From assembly GCA_030433415.1 (NCBI GenBank), contig JAUIMF010000026.1, positions 1-40,544 of the forward strand: a stretch of DNA of 40,544 nt. Reading direction: 5' to 3'. A program made the translations under genes and the position numbers. Positions 36,344-40,544 of the stretch are shown here, one piece after another. Within the stretch, counting starts at the first letter, position 1, and every line of letters starts with the position of its first letter. Below the pieces are notes generated by a model. The model was given only the letters and a program-made list of their open reading frames with translations, made no database searches and was not told where the DNA came from. The stretch comes from Gammaproteobacteria bacterium (lineage in GTDB: Bacteria; Pseudomonadota; Gammaproteobacteria; Pseudomonadales; Halieaceae).

Positions 36344-37237
36344 ATGCCAAGCACCACAGACCAAACGGCCCTCGTCACCTGCTCCTACGGGCCAGACCTG
36401 CGACGCTGTGAGCGCCTCTGCCAGTCGGTAGATCGCTGGGTCAGCGACGACATTCCCCACCTGCTGATCGTACCGGCGCGGGACCTGCCACGGTTTCGCC
36501 CGCTGCAAAACACCCGACGCTCCGTACTCGCGGTGGAAGAGGTGGTACCCGGGCGCTTCTGGCAGACCCCCTTTAGCCAGCGCTGGTGGCTGGACAGCGC
36601 CGCCTGGCCCGTGCGGGGTTGGATCATGCAGCAGGTCACCAAACTGTCGGCAAACTTCGCAACAGACGCCGACAACATCGTCTTTGCCGACTCCGATATC
36701 CAGTTCATCCGCCCCTTCTCGTCGGCGAATATTGTTCGCGACGGCGCCCTGCGCCTGCATCGCCTGCCCGGCGCCATGTCGGGGGGTGAACACCTGAAGT
36801 GGCACCACCGCGCCGCCGATCTGCTTGGCGAAGAACGCCGTTATTTCGGCGCCGACTACATCGGTCAGCTGATCACCTGGCGACGCAGTCATCTGCAGGG
36901 ATTGCAGGCGCACATGGAGAACATCAGCGGCAAACCCTGGTACCGCGGTGTCGCTCGCTCGCTTCGCGTATCGGAGTACATTCTGTACGGGGCCTACATT
37001 GACGCGGTGGTCGACCCCGATGAGCGCCAACACTACGGCGACACCCATGATCTCTGCCACTGCTGCTGGTTCCGCGACGAGGTCGACGCCCTCGCCACAG
37101 GCCGCACCCCCCTGAACACCGAAGCAGTCGCCGTGCTACTGCAATCCAATCTTGGCCTGAGCGACAGCGAGGAGAACCGCATTCTCCGACGCATTGTCCC
37201 TGCCGCACCGACAATCCTGGAGACCGTATCCGCATGA
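36344..37237 (+). CDS. DUF6492-family protein, probable glycosyltransferase-like
   Basis: 297-residue protein resembling the DUF6492 family, found in polysaccharide loci. TALVTCSYGPDLRRCERLCQSV at the N terminus looks like a nucleotide-sugar-binding first strand and helix; NIVFADSDIQFIRPF carries a DSD that could be the metal-binding DXD of a GT-A enzyme; HYGDTHDLCHCCWF near the end includes a Cys/His cluster. I place the start at ATG 36344 where this sequence begins; ATG 36284 is in frame and would add 20 basic residues. Its stop overlaps the next gene (ATGA). Enzyme activity is inferred, not established. Confidence 0.7.
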   Translation: MPSTTDQTALVTCSYGPDLRRCERLCQSVDRWVSDDIPHLLIVPARDLPRFRPLQNTRRSVLAVEEVVPGRFWQTPFSQRWWLDSAAWPVRGWIMQQVTKLSANFATDADNIVFADSDIQFIRPFSSANIVRDGALRLHRLPGAMSGGEHLKWHHRAADLLGEERRYFGADYIGQLITWRRSHLQGLQAHMENISGKPWYRGVARSLRVSEYILYGAYIDAVVDPDERQHYGDTHDLCHCCWFRDEVDALATGRTPLNTEAVAVLLQSNLGLSDSEENRILRRIVPAAPTILETVSA

Positions 37238-38481
37238 AAAAGCTACTTTTTATTACGCCAGAGCTGCCCTACCCACCGCAGAGCGGCGGCAAGGTCAAAA
37301 GCCTGAAACTGCTCGAAGCCCTGGCCGAGCGGTACGAGGTCACCCTGGTATCACCCCTCAAGGCCGAAGACGCCCTTTATCGACGGGACTTTGTAGAGCG
37401 CTCTCCCTGCACGGAACACGTGCACCGCCGCGTGAACGTTGCGCGATCAGCAGCCTCGCTGGTCGCCAGCTATCTCAAGGGCACCCCCCTGAACGTGCAT
37501 CGCACCTACGACGCAGCACTGGCCGCCCAGGTGCGCCGTCTCGCCCAGTCCCACGATGTCATCTTTCTGGATCACTACGAAGTCGCCGCCTACCTGCCCC
37601 GGGACTACCGCGGCACGGTTGTGTATCACGCGCACAATGCCTACCACCAATTGTGGGACCGCTATGCGCGCCTACCCGGCAACATCGCCTACCGCACCGC
37701 GGCATTCGTCGAGGCGCGTCGTGTACGGCGCGCCGAGCTGCGCATTGCCAACCGCGCGGACCTCGTATTCGCTGCGCCCAATGACGCCGACAGCCTCATC
37801 AACGGCGGTGTCAATCCGGCGCGCATCGCACACACCTATCATCTGGGCGACGATCGGCAGCTGGAACTGCCGCCGCTGGAGTTTACCCAAACCCGCCAGG
37901 AGCTCATGTACGTGGGATTCCTGGGCTGGGAGGCCAACGTGGTTGGACTGCTGTGGTTTATCGAAAACGTCTGGCCGAGCCTGCTCGAAACCCACCCCGA
38001 CCTGCGTTTTCGCATCGTCGGCAAGAACCCGGACGAGCGCCTGACCAACCTGGCGGCGATCTATCCCGGCATCGAGCTCACGGGATTTGTAGAAAACCTG
38101 GAAGACGTCTACCGCCACGCCCGCGTATCTGTAGCACCGCTACTGTTCGGCAGCGGCATGAAAGTCAAAGTGCTGGACGCCATGGCCCGAGGCATCCCCA
38201 CGGTCACCACACCCGTGGGCGCCGAGGGCATCGATTACGTGGACGGCACGCACCTCGCGGTGGCGACCTCCGCTGAAGCCATGGCACAGCGGACGCGTGA
38301 CCTGCTCGACGATGAACAGGCCTGGTCACGCATGAGCGCCGGCTCCCGACTGCTGATCTCGCAGCGCTACACGTGGGCCCAGCTGTTTTCATCCATGCAC
38401 GAGCGCCTGGATGAAACCCTCGTCGATGCCATGCCGCGCCGCACCGTGCCAACGCTGCAACCCACGCTGCAGCATGTCTGA
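37234..38481 (+). CDS. GT4-family glycosyltransferase
   Basis: 415-residue GT-B glycosyltransferase acting on a cytoplasmic lipid-linked glycan. The N-terminal LLFITPELPYPPQSGGKVKSLKLLEAL with its glycine-rich loop is typical of the exopolysaccharide GT4 enzymes, followed by VVYHAHNAYHQLW. The donor domain shows YVGFLGWEANVVGLLWFIENVWP, FRIVGKNPD, and APLLFGSGMKVKVLDAMARGIPTVTTPVGAEGI, where GSGMKVKVLDAM replaces the usual E-x7-E. It resembles the sugar transferases of PEP-CTERM/EpsH-type loci, but no EpsH is present in the window. Overlaps the preceding gene by four bases and the flippase gene by eight. Confidence 0.9.
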   Translation: MKKLLFITPELPYPPQSGGKVKSLKLLEALAERYEVTLVSPLKAEDALYRRDFVERSPCTEHVHRRVNVARSAASLVASYLKGTPLNVHRTYDAALAAQVRRLAQSHDVIFLDHYEVAAYLPRDYRGTVVYHAHNAYHQLWDRYARLPGNIAYRTAAFVEARRVRRAELRIANRADLVFAAPNDADSLINGGVNPARIAHTYHLGDDRQLELPPLEFTQTRQELMYVGFLGWEANVVGLLWFIENVWPSLLETHPDLRFRIVGKNPDERLTNLAAIYPGIELTGFVENLEDVYRHARVSVAPLLFGSGMKVKVLDAMARGIPTVTTPVGAEGIDYVDGTHLAVATSAEAMAQRTRDLLDDEQAWSRMSAGSRLLISQRYTWAQLFSSMHERLDETLVDAMPRRTVPTLQPTLQHV

Positions 38482-39781
38482 AGCCACCGCAGCCCTGCGC
38501 CCCGCCCGCCTGCCGCGGGTTCCCGCCGGCATCGTGCGCGGCGCCACCCTGGGTGCCAGCCGCCTTGCCGGTGTCGCTGCCCAGATGGGTGTGCAGATTG
38601 CCGTAGGCACACTCGCGGGTGCCGCAGGTATTGGCACACTGCAGGTGCACATGGCCTGGGGCACGCTGCTGGGCGAAGTGGTTGGCGCCGGCGAACCCAC
38701 ACGCGCCATGCGCGACACTGCAGTGAACGGCGCCCGCTCGGTGCGCACAAACCTGCTTCGCGCCTCGCGCCGCATTGCCGCGTTTGCCCTGCTGCCGCTG
38801 GCGGTCGTGACCATCTACTTTCTGCTGGCGGCGATACCGAGCAAGGACACCAGCTTCGCGCTCTTGCTTTCGGTGGTTGTCGCCGCACCATTGTTTGCCC
38901 TTGGACGCCTGTTCGCCGAAACCCTGAAGTCCCTTGGCGGCACGCTCGCAGCAGTCACTTTTGAAAACACCGCGCTGCCACTGGTGATTCTGCTTGGCTG
39001 CGCTGGAGCCGCGCTGGGATTCTATTCTCTGGACTCCGAGGCAATCCTGGTCAGTGCCGTGGCAGGCACCCTCGCCTGTTTTCTACTGCTGGCCCACAGC
39101 CTCACCCGACACCTCAAATCCACCGCAGAGCAACAACGCGGACCCGTCGAAAAAGTTGCAACCAGCGGCACGGAACAACTGAACTTCTGGCTTACCGGCC
39201 TGCTGAACATCGCCTTTTTGCAGCTACCGTTTCTGCTATTGCCCTGGCTTGTTGGCGCTGAGGACGTCGGCCGCTATGCCGTAGCGCACAAACTCGTCAA
39301 TATCATTACCACACTACTCATATTGATCGCTGCGGTTTATGGCCCGCGCTTTGCCCGCTCGGTCAGGTCAGACATCGATCTGGCGCGGCGGCAACTACGC
39401 GAAACGCAGCACATTTCTCTGGCGCTCTTCGCTCCTGCCTGGGTCGCCATGCTGATGCTGAGCGGTTTTTGGGAGACGCTGTTCAGCGTAGGGCACGGCA
39501 CTCTGGGCACCTTGCTACTGATACTGGGTCTGGGCCAGTTGGTGAACGCCGCGACAGGCCTGTCTGGCGTATTGCTGACCATGGGCGGCGCCGCGCACCT
39601 GGAAACGCGCCTGCTGCTGGCGACTATCGCCGGAGTGACCGCTACCGCGATTCCCCTCGGCTCAATCTACGGCGCCACCGGCGTGGCATCGGCCGCCGCC
39701 TCCGGCATGGCACTACGAAATCTCGCGGGCTACGCCCTCGCGCAACGTCACTTGCTGAAGATCAAGGAACAACAGGCATGA
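38474..39781 (+). CDS. Polysaccharide flippase-like membrane protein (Wzx/MATE-like)
   Basis: 435-residue integral membrane protein with about twelve hydrophobic segments, of the oligosaccharide flippase/MATE-like fold that moves lipid-linked repeat units across the inner membrane. Recognisable parts are the helix LAGVAAQMGVQIAVGTLAGAAGIGTLQ, the mid-protein FWLTGLLNIAFLQLPFLLLPWLVGAEDVGRYAVAHKL (typical Wzx motif region), and late GATGVASAAASGMALRNLAGYAL. ATG 38474 is chosen because it starts eight bases before the end of the upstream gene; the frame before that lies inside the glycosyltransferase. The stop overlaps the sulfotransferase ATG. Confidence 0.85.
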   Translation: MSEATAALRPARLPRVPAGIVRGATLGASRLAGVAAQMGVQIAVGTLAGAAGIGTLQVHMAWGTLLGEVVGAGEPTRAMRDTAVNGARSVRTNLLRASRRIAAFALLPLAVVTIYFLLAAIPSKDTSFALLLSVVVAAPLFALGRLFAETLKSLGGTLAAVTFENTALPLVILLGCAGAALGFYSLDSEAILVSAVAGTLACFLLLAHSLTRHLKSTAEQQRGPVEKVATSGTEQLNFWLTGLLNIAFLQLPFLLLPWLVGAEDVGRYAVAHKLVNIITTLLILIAAVYGPRFARSVRSDIDLARRQLRETQHISLALFAPAWVAMLMLSGFWETLFSVGHGTLGTLLLILGLGQLVNAATGLSGVLLTMGGAAHLETRLLLATIAGVTATAIPLGSIYGATGVASAAASGMALRNLAGYALAQRHLLKIKEQQA

Positions 39782-40544
39782 AGAACCTGGATTTTGTCGT
39801 CGTTGGCGCCCAGAAGTGCGCCACCACTACGCTGTTTGAACTGCTGCGCCAGCATCCCCGCATCAATCTGCCGATCGAAAAAGAGGTCCCTTTTTTCACG
39901 GAGGATGACTGCTCGCCCGCGGCTTGGCAGCGTTTTGCCAAACGCTATTTCGGGGACGAGGACGACCGCCTGTGGGGCAAGGTGACCCCCCAGTACATGG
40001 CTAACCCCGAGGTACCGGGACGCCTGGCCGCCGCCATGCCCGACACGCGGATCATCGCCCTGCTGCGCAATCCCCTCGAACGCAGCCGCTCTCACTACCG
40101 CATGGGGCAGCGCCGCGCGACCGAGACACGGGAATTTGCCGACGCCATTGAGGACTGTCTGAACTCCATGGCCCTCGCCCGTGCTCGCGCCGGACGCGCA
40201 CCCACCCACGCCCAAGGCTACGAGTCTGAGGGCGAGTTCTACCTCGCGTGGAGCGAGTATGGGCGCATCCTTTCGACCTACCGCCGCCACTTCCCCGCCC
40301 AGCAGATGCTCGTTCTTTACACCGAAGATCTGGAGCGGAATCCGCGCGGTGTACTGGAGCAGGTTCTGGCATTTTTGGACCTGCCCGCGGGCTTCGCGCC
40401 CCATGGACTGGGCGAGGTCATGCACGCCGGAGGCGGCAGCAACCGCGTACCCCACGAGCTTCGGGTATGGCTGCGTGAGCGCGGACCCGTGCGCGCGCTC
40501 TGGCAACTGGTTCCCCCCCAGCAGCAGGGCCGGTTGCGCTTTCT
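39778..40544 (+). CDS. Sulfotransferase, cut by right edge
   Basis: At least 255 codons of a PAPS-dependent sulfotransferase, running off the window. It starts at ATG 39778 overlapping the flippase stop (ATGA). The 5'-phosphosulfate loop is GAQKCATTTLFELL (residues 10-23), a known variant of GAxKSGTT. KEVPFFTED follows. The 3'-phosphate site is LLRNPLERSRSHYRMG, beginning at residue 95 with Arg97 and Ser105 as ligands. Its place directly after a flippase and glycosyltransferase suggests it sulfates the glycan or its precursor on the cytoplasmic side. It is unlike the other sulfotransferase in the window in its motif and base composition. Confidence 0.9.
   Translation, partial: MKNLDFVVVGAQKCATTTLFELLRQHPRINLPIEKEVPFFTEDDCSPAAWQRFAKRYFGDEDDRLWGKVTPQYMANPEVPGRLAAAMPDTRIIALLRNPLERSRSHYRMGQRRATETREFADAIEDCLNSMALARARAGRAPTHAQGYESEGEFYLAWSEYGRILSTYRRHFPAQQMLVLYTEDLERNPRGVLEQVLAFLDLPAGFAPHGLGEVMHAGGGSNRVPHELRVWLRERGPVRALWQLVPPQQQGRLRF

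Overview
This 40.5 kb window has the look of a chromosome segment from a GC-rich (above 60% by eye) marine gammaproteobacterium. A Halieaceae/OM60-type relative is a plausible guess. It rests on a Gram-negative class D-type sortase, a bactofilin, an E. coli-type plsB beside a wax-ester/TAG synthase, and an IscR-controlled SUF operon. I see no rRNA, tRNA, CRISPR array, phage genes, transposase or insertion sequence. The gene content is mostly housekeeping and envelope functions, with two surface-polysaccharide regions that look more accessory.

Layout from left to right. (1) 1-2550: a sortase cut by the left edge, a secreted protein ending in an LPXTA-like sorting signal, a bactofilin and a degenerate methyltransferase-like protein. 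(2) 2569-7765: a peptide ABC importer operon (binding lipoprotein, two permeases, fused double ATPase) behind a recognisable promoter. It meets a convergent DUF885 lipoprotein peptidase and overlaps it by 6 bp. (3) 9627-12333: a methyltransferase overlapping purT, then a small heat-shock protein gene with a textbook sigma-32 promoter, a ROSE-type RNA thermometer and a rho-independent terminator. (4) 12383-16959, all on the minus strand: an orphan small protein, a 5'-nucleotidase-family metallophosphatase with an altered metal motif, the lytic transglycosylase MltC coupled to a GST, and an SRPBCC-fold secreted protein. (5) 17110-18714: an AbgT-family transporter. (6) 18967-20958: a divergent sulfotransferase/glycosyltransferase pair of visibly lower GC, probably acquired. 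(7) 20992-27711: iscR-sufB-sufC-sufD-sufS-sufA-sufT-sufE on the minus strand, tightly overlapped, with a strong type 1 IscR site upstream. (8) 27807-32367: plsB, a WS/DGAT acyltransferase and a small secreted protein, apparently one neutral-lipid operon. (9) 32517-35254: a membrane-anchored aspartic protease, a DUF6482 protein, cho and tdk. (10) 35307-40544: an exopolysaccharide locus with a priming sugar transferase, a DUF6492 protein, a GT4 glycosyltransferase, a flippase and a sulfotransferase cut by the right edge.

The observations I would follow first are these. The WS/DGAT carries a lysine/alanine-rich, histone H1-like tail of about 91 residues, which suggests tethering of lipid droplets to the nucleoid. 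The Gram-negative sortase sits next to its probable substrate. Upstream of the small heat-shock gene, promoter and thermometer are readable base by base. Two separate loci pair sulfotransferases with glycosyltransferases and point to sulfated surface glycans.
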